A stretch of 60,590 nucleotides of DNA from Nocardia ignorata NBRC 108230 (GTDB lineage Bacteria; Actinomycetota; Actinomycetes; Mycobacteriales; Mycobacteriaceae): assembly GCF_001612905.1 (NCBI RefSeq), contig NZ_BDBI01000047.1, positions 1 to 60,590 of the forward strand, written 5' to 3'. The position numbers and the translations under genes were made by a program. Below are positions 1 through 7,647 of this stretch, in pieces; positions within the stretch are counted from its first letter, which is position 1, and each line of letters begins with the position of its first letter. Below the pieces are notes generated by a model. It saw nothing but the letters and a program-made list of their open reading frames with translations. It was not told where the DNA came from and did not search any database.

Positions 1-5
1 AAAGA

Positions 6-35
6 GGCCCTCCAGCCACGCTGGAGGGCCTTTTT
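6..35. terminator. Rho-independent terminator left of nucS
   Basis: A perfect 10-bp G+C-rich stem (6-15 with 21-30, loop CCACG) is followed by five T. It is preceded by AAAG, so it may also work leftwards. It closes the transcription unit lying left of the window and separates it from nucS. Confidence 0.85.
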
Positions 36-67
36 GCGTTCTCCGGAGCGTCCCCTAGAGTGGCCGG

Positions 68-817
68 GTGCGCCTTGTCATTGCTCGTTGCCAGGTCGAT
101 TACGTCGGTCGGCTGACCGCTCACCTCCCGATGGCCCGCAGGCTCTTGCTCATCAAGGCCGACGGTTCGGTGCTGGTGCATTCCGACGGCGGCTCGTACA
201 AGCCGCTCAACTGGATGAGCCCGCCGTGCTGGCTCCAGGAGCGCGACGTCGCCTCGCTGAACCCGCCGGCGGAACTGCCCGAGGGTGTGCGTCCGCTGCG
301 CGAGGAGCCCATGCAGGCACCCGAGAACAACTTCAAGGCCCTATGGGTGGTGACCAACAAGGCCGGCGAGGAACTGCGCATCGCGATCGAGGAGATCGAG
401 CACGATTCCTCGCACGAGCTCGGTATCGATCCCGGCCTCGTGAAGGACGGTGTGGAGGCGCACCTGCAGGAGCTGCTCGCCGAGCATGTCACCAAGCTCG
501 GGGAGGGGTACACCCTGGTGCGCCGCGAGTACATGACCGCGATCGGCCCCGTCGATCTGCTCTGCCGCGACGCCGACGGCGCGACGGTCGCGGTGGAGAT
601 CAAGCGCCGCGGCGATATCGACGGCGTCGAACAGCTCACCCGCTACCTGGAACTGCTCAACCGCGACCCGCTGCTCGCGCCGGTGCGCGGAGTGTTCGCG
701 GCCCAGCAGATCAAGCCGCAGGCGAAGACACTCGCCGAGGACCGGGGGATCCGTTGCCTCACGCTCGATTACGACGAGCTGCGTGGCACCGAGAGCAACG
801 TTTTCCGGTTGTTCTAG
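68..817 (+). CDS. nucS: Mismatch-specific endonuclease NucS (EndoMS)
   Basis: Predicted endonuclease of the non-canonical mismatch repair pathway that replaces MutS/MutL in actinobacteria; it cuts both strands at mismatches and works with the sliding clamp. The 249-residue protein starts at GTG (68) with MRLVIARCQVDY. The N-terminal DNA-binding half contains SYKPLNWMSPP. The C-terminal RecB-like nuclease core shows GPVDLLCRD, VAVEIKRRG (the E-x-K catalytic part) and EQLTRYLELLNRD. The protein ends in RLF, the clamp-binding-type tail known for this family. Compared with my recollection of the mycobacterial protein there is an insertion of roughly 25 residues around 58-85, between the two domains. 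The next gene begins 11 bases downstream, so the two are probably cotranscribed. The family call is secure; the GTG start is the only reasonable one. Confidence 0.95.
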   Translation: MRLVIARCQVDYVGRLTAHLPMARRLLLIKADGSVLVHSDGGSYKPLNWMSPPCWLQERDVASLNPPAELPEGVRPLREEPMQAPENNFKALWVVTNKAGEELRIAIEEIEHDSSHELGIDPGLVKDGVEAHLQELLAEHVTKLGEGYTLVRREYMTAIGPVDLLCRDADGATVAVEIKRRGDIDGVEQLTRYLELLNRDPLLAPVRGVFAAQQIKPQAKTLAEDRGIRCLTLDYDELRGTESNVFRLF

Positions 818-828
818 GAAGCAGTGCC

Positions 829-1122
829 ATGCCGCGTCGTAAACCGCGCCAGGAACGCCGTAGCGGCCCGCCGCCGCTCGGTGACGTGTACGGGCGCACC
901 GAGGAGGGACCGGGCGGCGACGAGATCTATGTCGTGCGAACCGTTCTCGGTGCGCGTGCCGTGAAGACCTATCGCTGCCCGGGCTGCGACCACGAGATCG
1001 CGCCGGGGGTGGCCCATATCGTCGCGTGGGCCGTCGAGGGCGGTGAGGACGACCGTAGGCACTGGCATCAGGGTTGCTGGAACGGCAGGCGCACACGGGG
1101 CATCACGCGCCGCTGGTCCTGA
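829..1122 (+). CDS. Small zinc-binding-type protein next to nucS
   Basis: A 97-residue protein starting at ATG 829, 11 bases after the nucS stop. The first 45 residues are basic and polar (PRRKPRQERR). They are followed by a compact module with CPGCDH at about 47-52 and HWHQGCW at about 82-88. Three cysteines plus histidines spaced this way look like a zinc site. I do not recognise a characterised function. Such small proteins beside nucS are sometimes labelled ATP/GTP-binding in actinobacterial annotation, but no Walker motif is present. The close spacing to nucS suggests cotranscription and perhaps a role with NucS, which is inference only. The gene ends 17 bases before a strong terminator. 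Confidence 0.8.
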   Translation: MPRRKPRQERRSGPPPLGDVYGRTEEGPGGDEIYVVRTVLGARAVKTYRCPGCDHEIAPGVAHIVAWAVEGGEDDRRHWHQGCWNGRRTRGITRRWS

Positions 1123-1139
1123 ACCAGGCCGAGACGCCG

Positions 1140-1183
1140 AAAACCGGAGGCCACCTCGATGATTCGAGGTGGCCTCCGGTTTT
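1140..1183. terminator. Bidirectional terminator between convergent genes
   Basis: A perfect 20-bp inverted repeat (1140-1159 with 1164-1183, loop TGAT) begins with AAAA and ends with TTTT. It can therefore end transcription of nucS and the small gene rightwards and of the DivIVA-like gene leftwards. Confidence 0.93.
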
Positions 1184-1219
1184 CCAGGTGTAGACGTGTC
1201 GTCGCAGAGTCCGACAGGG

Positions 1220-2224
1220 TCAGTTGACGTCGGCGCTCTCGCGGTCCTCGTCGACGATGTCCTCGTCGGAGACCTCCGGGATGGCCTTGTTCTGGCGCGA
1301 GCCCGAGACGGACTTGTTGTTGCCATTGTTGTTGTTGCTGATCGACTTACGCTCGGGAGCGCCGTCGAGCAGTTCGCTCTCACGGTTGACCGCCGCCAGC
1401 ATGGCGGGCACCGAGTCGAGCTGACCGCGGATACCGAGCAGCTGGGCCAGGACCCGGCCGCGCAGCACGCGCATCTCCTCGGCCAGTTCCTTCGCGTGCG
1501 CGATCTTGCGCTCGGAGGTCTGGGTGGCGGAGCTGATGAGGCGGTTGGCCTCGTCGGTCGCGTCCTTGATCCGCTGGGCGGCCTCGGCGCGGCTGGTGGC
1601 CTCGAGCTCCTCCATGGCACGAGTCAGCTTGGTGCGCCGATCGTTCATGGTGGCCTCGAAGTCCTGCTGGGTGGCCTTGCGCTTGGCCTCGGCCTCCTTG
1701 GCGAGACGCTCGGCCTCGGCCTGGGCGGCCTCGATGATCTTGGTCGACTCGGTGCGCGCCTTCGCGAGGGTCTGCTCGAACTCGATCTCGAGCGCCTCGC
1801 GCTTCTCCTTGGTCTCCGCGAGCAGCGACTCGTACTTGCCACGCATCTCGGTGGCCTGCTGCTCGGCGATCGACACCATCTCGGCAGCCTCGGCCTGGGC
1901 CAGTGCGCGAACCTCGGACGCTTCGTCCGAGGCCAGGCGCAGCATGCGCGAGATACGGTCGGACATACCTTCGGCGGTGGTCGGCGGCACGGAGAGCCGG
2001 TCGACCTCCTTGCGGAGCTCGTCGATCTCGTCCCGGGCGTCTTCCAGCTGGGCGGCGAGATTGCGGGCCTGCGCGGCGGCAGCATCCCGGTCGGTGGCGG
2101 TGACGCGAAGCTCCGCGTCGAAGCGGTCGAAGTAGTTGCGCACCTCGTCTTGCGCATAACCCTTGCGCACAACGGTGAAGGGCAGTGCAACGAAGCGATT
2201 GCGATCGGACTCAGGTGACGACAT
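1220..2224 (-). CDS. DivIVA/Wag31-like coiled-coil protein
   Basis: The 334-residue protein is almost entirely coiled coil. An N-terminal segment, FTVVRKGYAQDEVRNYFDRFD (about residues 15-35), resembles the DivIVA membrane-curvature-sensing domain (F-x-x-V-x-x-G-Y-x-x-x-x-V). A long Ala/Glu/Arg/Lys heptad region runs from about 40 to 265. The tail is low-complexity and acidic with an Asn-rich run (NNNNGNN near 295) and EVSDEDIVDEDRES. DivIVA proteins organise polar growth and septation at the inner membrane face. This one is longer than Wag31 and is probably a paralogue with a polar or cell-envelope scaffolding role, corresponding by position to Rv1322. The start is set at ATG 2224; an upstream in-frame TTG at 2233 is less likely. 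Confidence 0.8.
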   Translation of the reverse strand: MSSPESDRNRFVALPFTVVRKGYAQDEVRNYFDRFDAELRVTATDRDAAAAQARNLAAQLEDARDEIDELRKEVDRLSVPPTTAEGMSDRISRMLRLASDEASEVRALAQAEAAEMVSIAEQQATEMRGKYESLLAETKEKREALEIEFEQTLAKARTESTKIIEAAQAEAERLAKEAEAKRKATQQDFEATMNDRRTKLTRAMEELEATSRAEAAQRIKDATDEANRLISSATQTSERKIAHAKELAEEMRVLRGRVLAQLLGIRGQLDSVPAMLAAVNRESELLDGAPERKSISNNNNGNNKSVSGSRQNKAIPEVSDEDIVDEDRESADVN

Positions 2225-2310
2225 GGCACACAAAATACAGCCTCGAGCGACACGATGGAGACTCGACCGGGAATGTGATCTCGCCGAGATTTCCCGGTCC
2301 GACCGGCCTA

Positions 2311-2772
2311 CTAGTGCGTAACATGCGGGTTCGGCTCCACGAGCTCGATCAGCACACCCCCAGCATCCTTCGGATGGACGAAATTGATGCGAGAATCAGC
2401 GGTTCCGTGTCGAGGGGCCTCGTACAGCAAACGCAGCCCACGCTCGCGCAGGAAGCCCGAAACGGCCTCGATATCGGTGACCCGGTAGGCCAGCTGCTGC
2501 AGTCCCGGGCCGCTGCGGTCGATGAACTTGGCGATGGTCGACTCGGGCGTGAGCGGGGCCAGCAATTGCAGGGCGGTCGCGCGGTCGGCGGCGGCCGGGC
2601 ACGACAGCATCGCCTCGACGACGCCCTGGGCCTCGTTCACCTCGCGGTGGGTCTCGACCATGCCGAGGTTGTCGGTGTACCAGGCCACCGCGGTGTCCAG
2701 GTCGGGCACGGCGATGCCCACATGGTCGACGGCGATGACGTAGTCGGCGGGGATGAAGTTCGCATTGGTCAC
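2311..2772 (-). CDS. mce (epimerase): Methylmalonyl-CoA epimerase
   Basis: A VOC-fold metalloenzyme of 153 residues that interconverts (2R)- and (2S)-methylmalonyl-CoA in propionate and odd-chain lipid catabolism. It starts at GTG 2772. Candidate metal ligands are His17 in DHVGIAV, Gln69 in ALQLL, a Gln of GLQQLAYRV at 92-93 (many epimerases have His here) and Glu143 in LIELVEP. SRINFVHPKDAGG is the typical epimerase C-terminal motif. It is divergent from the thiolase gene, with 89 bases between starts, and corresponds to Rv1322A. The family is clear. The Gln-Gln substitution is something I recall as common in actinobacterial members, so activity is expected. The symbol is unrelated to the mammalian-cell-entry mce genes further right. 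Confidence 0.92.
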   Translation of the reverse strand: MTNANFIPADYVIAVDHVGIAVPDLDTAVAWYTDNLGMVETHREVNEAQGVVEAMLSCPAAADRATALQLLAPLTPESTIAKFIDRSGPGLQQLAYRVTDIEAVSGFLRERGLRLLYEAPRHGTADSRINFVHPKDAGGVLIELVEPNPHVTH

Positions 2773-2861
2773 CCCACGAAGCTAGCGCTACCTGCGTACC
2801 AGCCGCCGGTCCGCAGGGGTTACCGTTGAGTACAGGTTCGAACTATGAATGCGAGGCTTGC

Positions 2862-4046
2862 GTGACCACTTCTGTCATCGTGTCCGGTGCGCGTACCCCG
2901 GTCGGGCGGCTGCTTGGCGGTCTGAAGGACTTCAAGGCCTCGGATCTGGCCGGTGTGGCCATCAAGGCCGCCCTGGAGAAGGGTGGCGTCGCGCCCGAGC
3001 AGGTCCAGTACGTGATCCTCGGCCAAGTGCTGCAGGCCGGTGCGGGGCAGCTGCCCGCGCGCCAGGCCGCCATCGCCGCGGGTATCCCGATGGACGTGCC
3101 GTCGGTGCTCGTCAACAAGGTCTGCCTGTCCGGCATCAACGCGATCGCCTTGGCGGATCAGCTGATTCGCGCCGGTGAGCACGAGATCATCGTGGCCGGC
3201 GGTATGGAGTCGATGAGCCAGACCCCGCACCTGCTGCCCAAGAGCCGCGAGGGCTTCAAGTACGGCAATACCACCCTCGTCGACCACATGGCCTACGACG
3301 GCCTGCACGACGTCATCACCGATCAGGCGATGGGTCTGCTCACCGAGGACCGCAACGACCTCGACAAGGTGAGCCGCGAGGAGCAGGACGCGTTCGCCGC
3401 CGCCTCGCACCAGCGTGCCGCGGCCGCGTGGAAGAACGGTGTGTTCGAGGGCGAGGTCGTGCCGGTGGCCGTGCCGCAGCGCAAGGGCGACCCGGTGTAC
3501 GTCACCGAGGACGAGGGCATCCGCGCCGACACCACCGTCGAGTCGCTCGGCAAGCTGCGTCCGGCCTTCCGCAAGGACGGCACCGTCACCGCGGGCACCG
3601 CCTCGCAGATCTCCGACGGTGCGGCCGCGGTGGTCGTGATGAGCAAGGCGAAGGCCGAGGAGCTCGGGCTCGAGTGGATCGCGGAGATCGGTGCCTCGGG
3701 TCAGGTCGCCGGACCGGATTCGACCCTGCAGGACCAGCCGGCCAACGCGATCCTCGCAGCCTGCGCGAAGGAGGGCATCACGCCCGCCGACCTGGATCTG
3801 ATCGAGATCAACGAGGCGTTCGCCGCCGTCGGTGTCTCCTCGACCAGGAAGCTCGGCTACGACCCGGAGAAGGTGAACGTCAACGGCGGCGCCATCTCCA
3901 TCGGTCACCCGCTCGGCATGTCGGGCGCCCGGATCCTGCTGCACCTGGCGCTGGAACTGAAGCGTCGCGGTGGTGGCGTGGGTGCTGCCGCGCTGTGCGG
4001 TGGCGGCGGTCAGGGTGACGCCCTGATCATCCGCGTGCCTGCCTGA
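2862..4046 (+). CDS. fadA4: Acetyl-CoA acetyltransferase (thiolase)
   Basis: A 394-residue type II thiolase that condenses two acetyl-CoA or cleaves acetoacetyl-CoA in the cytoplasm. The nucleophilic Cys88 lies in NKVCLSGINA, the catalytic His349 in SIGHPLGMSGAR and the second Cys379 in ALCGGGGQGD. Length and all three catalytic motifs are canonical for biosynthetic thiolases. The GTG at 2862 is chosen because TTSVIVSGARTPVG matches the usual thiolase N-terminus; longer in-frame starts add an unconserved leader. By position and order it is the equivalent of Rv1323 (fadA4). Divergent from the epimerase gene, it is followed by a terminator hairpin. Confidence 0.95.
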   Translation: MTTSVIVSGARTPVGRLLGGLKDFKASDLAGVAIKAALEKGGVAPEQVQYVILGQVLQAGAGQLPARQAAIAAGIPMDVPSVLVNKVCLSGINAIALADQLIRAGEHEIIVAGGMESMSQTPHLLPKSREGFKYGNTTLVDHMAYDGLHDVITDQAMGLLTEDRNDLDKVSREEQDAFAAASHQRAAAAWKNGVFEGEVVPVAVPQRKGDPVYVTEDEGIRADTTVESLGKLRPAFRKDGTVTAGTASQISDGAAAVVVMSKAKAEELGLEWIAEIGASGQVAGPDSTLQDQPANAILAACAKEGITPADLDLIEINEAFAAVGVSSTRKLGYDPEKVNVNGGAISIGHPLGMSGARILLHLALELKRRGGGVGAAALCGGGGQGDALIIRVPA

Positions 4047-4058
4047 TATTTCGACGCG

Positions 4059-4088
4059 ACCGGCCCCGGTGAATTCCGGGGCCGGTTG
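4059..4088 (+). terminator. Terminator after the thiolase gene
   Basis: An 11-bp perfect stem (4059-4069 with 4076-4086, loop TGAATT) lies 12 bases after the thiolase stop. Only two T follow, so termination may be partial. Confidence 0.7.
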
Positions 4089-4137
4089 TGACGGGTGCAA
4101 CTACACGGTGTCGTAGGTCATGCTGCACAATGGGCGC

Positions 4138-4503
4138 ATGGGTTTCTTTGATCTGCGGTCTGTCGCGAGTCGGTTTCGGTTCTTCGCGGTGCTCGAGGCC
4201 ATTTCCTGGGTCGGTCTGCTGCTCGGAATGGCGTTCAAGTACCTGCCCGAGGAGGGCAACGAGATCGGTGTGAAGATCTTCGGTCCGGTGCACGGTGGCA
4301 TCTTCGTGCTGTTCGTGCTGACCGCGCTGCTCACCGCCCGCGAGCTGAACTGGAACTGGAAGACCACCGTCCTGGCGCTCGCCTCGAGCATCCCGCCGCT
4401 GTTCACCGTGATCTTCGAGGCCTGGGCCGTGCGCACGGGCAAGCTCGGTGAGCTGAGTGCGAACAGCAAGGGCGCCGCGGCTGCCACCTCCAGCGCTTCG
4501 TGA
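4138..4503 (+). CDS. DUF3817 small membrane protein
   Basis: A 121-residue integral membrane protein with three or four hydrophobic segments: FFAVLEAISWVGLLLGMAF near 17-35, IFVLFVLTALLTA near 55-67 and TTVLALASSIPPLFTVIFEAW near 76-96. A glycine/proline turn, GPVHGGIF, precedes the second segment. The length and the RFFAVLEAISW and VHGGIF signatures fit the DUF3817 family, whose function is unknown. Start ATG 4138 is chosen over an in-frame ATG at 4120 because MGFFDLRSVASRFR is the natural N-terminus. A second DUF3817 member sits at 31121-31495. The gene is 13 bases upstream of the thioredoxin-like gene and is probably cotranscribed with it. Confidence 0.85.
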   Translation: MGFFDLRSVASRFRFFAVLEAISWVGLLLGMAFKYLPEEGNEIGVKIFGPVHGGIFVLFVLTALLTARELNWNWKTTVLALASSIPPLFTVIFEAWAVRTGKLGELSANSKGAAAATSSAS

Positions 4504-4516
4504 CAAACTGGAAACC

Positions 4517-5419
4517 GTGACTCGACCCGCTTCCCGTCGTCCTTCGCCCGCCGTCGCCGCTGCCATGTCAGGGGCGGTGGATCTGTCCGGTCTCAAGCAG
4601 CCTGCCGCCGCTCCGGGTGGCGCGGGCGCGCCGGGTGACCATTCGGTCACCGAGGCCGACTTCGAGACCAAGGTCATCCGACGCTCGATGCAGGTGCCCG
4701 TGGTTGTCGCGCTGTACTCGCAGCGCAGCCCGGGCAGCGTCGAGCTGGTCCGCACCCTGGAACGGCTCAATGCCGACGACCGCGGTGCGTGGGATCTGGC
4801 CGCCATCGAGGCCGAAGCCAATATGAACATCGTCCAGGCGCTGCGGGTGCAGGGCATTCCGACGGTGATCGCGGTGGCCGGTGGGCAGCCGCTGGCCGAC
4901 TTCGAAGGCGCTCAGCCCGAACCGCAGGTGCGTCAGTGGCTCGACGCGGTCGTCGAGGCGACCGCGGGCAAACTCGAGGGCAACGGCGCGCAGGCCGAAC
5001 CCGAGAACGACGACCCGCGCTTCGTGGCCGCCGAGAACGCGCTCGCCGAGGGTGACATCGCCGGTGCCGAAGCCGCCTACGAGGCCGTCCTCGCCGAGGA
5101 GCCGAACAATGCCGAGGCCAAGGCGGCGCTGCGGCAGCTGAAGTTCCTGACCAGGGCCCAGCAGATCGACCCGGGCGTGGTCGCCACCGCAGACGCCGAT
5201 CCGGGCAATCTGGATGCCGCCCTCGACGCCGCCGATGTGGAACTGCTCGAGCAGCGTCCCGAGGCCGCGTTCGACCGGATCATCGCCGTCGTCAAGCGCA
5301 CCGCGGGCGACGACCGTGACCGGGCCCGCACCCGCCTGCTCGAACTCTTCGAATTGTTCGATCAGGCAGAGCCTTTCGTGATCGCCGCGCGTCGCAAACT
5401 GGCCGCCGCGCTGTACTGA
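4517..5419 (+). CDS. Thioredoxin-fold/TPR chaperone-like protein (CnoX/YbbN type)
   Basis: 300 residues from GTG 4517. A Pro/Ala-rich N-terminus (1-40) leads into a thioredoxin fold: VPVVVALYSQRSPGS near 60-73, an IEAEAN strand-turn and QGIPTVIAVAGGQPLADFEGAQP with the cis-Pro loop. A TPR-like C-terminal half follows (FVAAENALAEGDIAGAEAAYEAVLAEEP and further helices). The redox CxxC is absent: the sequence at the active site is SQRSPGS, with no cysteine. The architecture matches YbbN/CnoX, holdases that hand substrates to chaperonins and elongation factors, and the gene matches Rv1324 by position. A holdase role without thiol chemistry is inferred. It converges on glgB with a hairpin between. 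Confidence 0.85.
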   Translation: MTRPASRRPSPAVAAAMSGAVDLSGLKQPAAAPGGAGAPGDHSVTEADFETKVIRRSMQVPVVVALYSQRSPGSVELVRTLERLNADDRGAWDLAAIEAEANMNIVQALRVQGIPTVIAVAGGQPLADFEGAQPEPQVRQWLDAVVEATAGKLEGNGAQAEPENDDPRFVAAENALAEGDIAGAEAAYEAVLAEEPNNAEAKAALRQLKFLTRAQQIDPGVVATADADPGNLDAALDAADVELLEQRPEAAFDRIIAVVKRTAGDDRDRARTRLLELFELFDQAEPFVIAARRKLAAALY

Positions 5420-5435
5420 CGCCCATCGACCACGG

Positions 5436-5461
5436 GCCGCCCGGCAGTATGCCTGGGCGGC
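5436..5461. terminator. Hairpin between convergent genes
   Basis: GCCGCCC at 5436-5442 pairs with GGGCGGC at 5455-5461 and may extend by two pairs. It lies between the convergent thioredoxin-like gene and glgB. There is no T tract, so a terminator role is only probable. Confidence 0.5.
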
Positions 5462-5490
5462 TCGTCGCATATCCGGTCGCGGGAGCGGCC

Positions 5491-7647
5491 TCAGGCGGGC
5501 GCGCTCAGCCAGAGGGCGCTGTGGGGAGCCAGGCGCACGGTGGCCGAGGCGGGGTGGCCGTGCCAGGGGGTGCCCTCGGCCGTGACGGCACCGAGGTTGC
5601 CGATACCCGAACCGCCGTATCCGGTGGCGTCGGTGTTGAGGATCTCCGACCAGGAACCCGTGTGCGGCAAGCCGATCCGGTAGTTCTCGTGGGTGGCGCC
5701 GGAGAAGTTGAACACGCACGCGACCGCGCTGCCGTCACTGCCCCAGCGCAGGAACGCGAAGACGTTGGCGGCGCTGTCGTCGGCCTCGATCCAGGCGTGC
5801 CCGCCGGGGGTGGTGTCCTGCGACCACAGCGCCGGATGCGCCACGTAGGTGCGGTTGAGATCGGCGACCATGGTCGAAATCCCCTGGTGCAGTGGGTTTT
5901 CCAGTTCGTACCAGTCGAGGCCGCGATCGTTGTCCCATTCGCGGAACTGGCCGAATTCCTGGCCCATGAACAGCAGTTGTTTGCCGGGGTGCGACCACAT
6001 GTAGGCGAGCAGGGCGCGCACGCCGCTCGCCTTGGCGAAATCGTCGCCGGGCATGCGCGTCCACAGCGTGCCCTTGCCGTGCACGACCTCGTCGTGACTG
6101 ATCGGCAGCAGGTAGTTCTCGCTCCAGGCGTAGACGAGCGAGAACGTCATCTCGTTGTGGTGCCAGGCGCGGTGGATGGGGTCGCGGCCCAGATAGCCGA
6201 GAGTGTCGTGCATCCAGCCCATGTTCCACTTCATGGTGAAACCGAGGCCGCCCACGTCGGTGCCGCGAGTGACGCCGGGCCAGGTGGTGGATTCCTCGGC
6301 GATGGTCACCACGCCGGGGTGGGCGCCGTGCACGGTGTCGTTGAGTTCCTGCAGGAAGTCGACGGCTTCCAGGTTCTCGCGCCCGCCGTAGATGTTCGGT
6401 TCCCAGCCGCCCGCCGGACGTGAGTAGTCCAGGTACAGCATCGAGGCGACGGCGTCGACGCGCAGGCCGTCGATGTGGAATTCCTCGATCCAGAAGGTGG
6501 CGTTGGCGACGAGGAAGTTGCGTACCTCGTTGCGGCCGAAGTCGAAAACGTAAGTGCCCCAGTCGAGTTGTTCGCCACGGCGCGGGTCGGGGTGTTCGTA
6601 GAGCGGGGTGCCGTCGAAGCGGGCAAGCGCCCACTCGTCGCGCGGGAAATGGGCCGGCACCCAATCGAGCAGCACACCGATGCCCGCGTTGTGCAAGTGG
6701 TCGACGAAGTAGCGGAAGTCGTCGGGGGTGCCGAAACGCGAGGTCGGCGCGTAGTAGGAGGTGACCTGGTAGCCCCAGGAACCGCCGAAGGGATGCTCGG
6801 CCACCGGCAGCAACTCGACATGGGTGAAACCCGCTGCCCGGACGTATTCCGCCAGCTGCTCGGCGAGTCCGCGATAGTTCAGGCCGGGGCGCCAGGAGCC
6901 GAGGTGCACCTCGTAGACGCTCATCGGGGAGCGGATCGCATCGGTACTCGCGCGCCGGTCCAGCCAGGCGCTGTCGCCCCAGATGTGGTCGGCGCGGGCC
7001 ACGACCGACGCGGTGGCGGGTGGCACCTCGGTAGCGAAGGCGAGCGGGTCGGCGTGGTCGACCACGCGACCGTCGGCGCCGTGCACCCGGTACTTGTAGC
7101 GCGTGCCCGGACCGACACCGGGAACGAAGACCTCCCACACCCCGGAAGTGCCGAGCGCGCGCATCGGCGCCGATTGCCCACCCCAGTGGTCGAAGTCGCC
7201 GAATACCGTGACGCCCCGCGCGTTCGGTGCCCACACCGCGAACGAGGTGCCGTCGACATCGCCGTCGAGAGTGGTGTAGTGGCGGGGATGCGCGCCGAGT
7301 ACCTCCCAGAGCCGGGTGTGCCTGCCCTCGCCGATGAGATGCAGGTCGAACTCGCCGACGGTCGGCAGGAAGCGGTAGCCGTCGGCGGTGACGACCGTCG
7401 GGCCGCCGGGGTATTCGGTGCGCACCCGGTAGTCGTCGATCCGGGGGTACGGCAGGACGGCCGCGAAGATGCCGTGCCCCAACGACTTCAGCCGGTGTTC
7501 GGCGCCGCCGACGAGGACGGTTACCGTGTCGGCGTGCGGGCGCAGCACGCGCACGGCGGTGCCGTCGGCGTGGGGATGGGAGCCGAGAACGGTGTGCGGG
7601 TCGGGATGGGTACCCGCCGCCAGCAGCATCAGATCGCGGCGCTTCAT
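5491..7647 (-). CDS. glgB: 1,4-alpha-glucan branching enzyme GlgB
   Basis: A 718-residue GH13 enzyme that transfers alpha-1,4 chains to make alpha-1,6 branches. An N-terminal CBM48-type module (about 15-110) is followed by a second beta-sandwich (TSFAVWAPNARGVTVFGDFDHW, about 134-156). The (beta/alpha)8 barrel carries nucleophile Asp398 in GLRVDAVASM, acid/base Glu451 in TIAEEST and the ISHDEVVHGKG motif. The C-terminal beta domain ends at LWLSAP. The length is usual for the family. The ATG at 7647 directly abuts the glgE stop, so the two are translationally linked. With GlgE it makes branched alpha-glucan from maltose-1-phosphate (the Rv1326c/Rv1327c arrangement). Confidence 0.97.
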   Translation of the reverse strand: MKRRDLMLLAAGTHPDPHTVLGSHPHADGTAVRVLRPHADTVTVLVGGAEHRLKSLGHGIFAAVLPYPRIDDYRVRTEYPGGPTVVTADGYRFLPTVGEFDLHLIGEGRHTRLWEVLGAHPRHYTTLDGDVDGTSFAVWAPNARGVTVFGDFDHWGGQSAPMRALGTSGVWEVFVPGVGPGTRYKYRVHGADGRVVDHADPLAFATEVPPATASVVARADHIWGDSAWLDRRASTDAIRSPMSVYEVHLGSWRPGLNYRGLAEQLAEYVRAAGFTHVELLPVAEHPFGGSWGYQVTSYYAPTSRFGTPDDFRYFVDHLHNAGIGVLLDWVPAHFPRDEWALARFDGTPLYEHPDPRRGEQLDWGTYVFDFGRNEVRNFLVANATFWIEEFHIDGLRVDAVASMLYLDYSRPAGGWEPNIYGGRENLEAVDFLQELNDTVHGAHPGVVTIAEESTTWPGVTRGTDVGGLGFTMKWNMGWMHDTLGYLGRDPIHRAWHHNEMTFSLVYAWSENYLLPISHDEVVHGKGTLWTRMPGDDFAKASGVRALLAYMWSHPGKQLLFMGQEFGQFREWDNDRGLDWYELENPLHQGISTMVADLNRTYVAHPALWSQDTTPGGHAWIEADDSAANVFAFLRWGSDGSAVACVFNFSGATHENYRIGLPHTGSWSEILNTDATGYGGSGIGNLGAVTAEGTPWHGHPASATVRLAPHSALWLSAPA

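Noticed and set aside
34..828. Plus-strand frame from 34 joining the small zinc-type protein at 829
   Set aside because: The part before 829 is a shadow of nucS; the real start is ATG 829 just after the nucS stop.
1314..1342. Trinucleotide run of TTG/GTT type
   Set aside because: It is the coding sequence of an Asn-rich stretch in the DivIVA-like protein, not an independent repeat.
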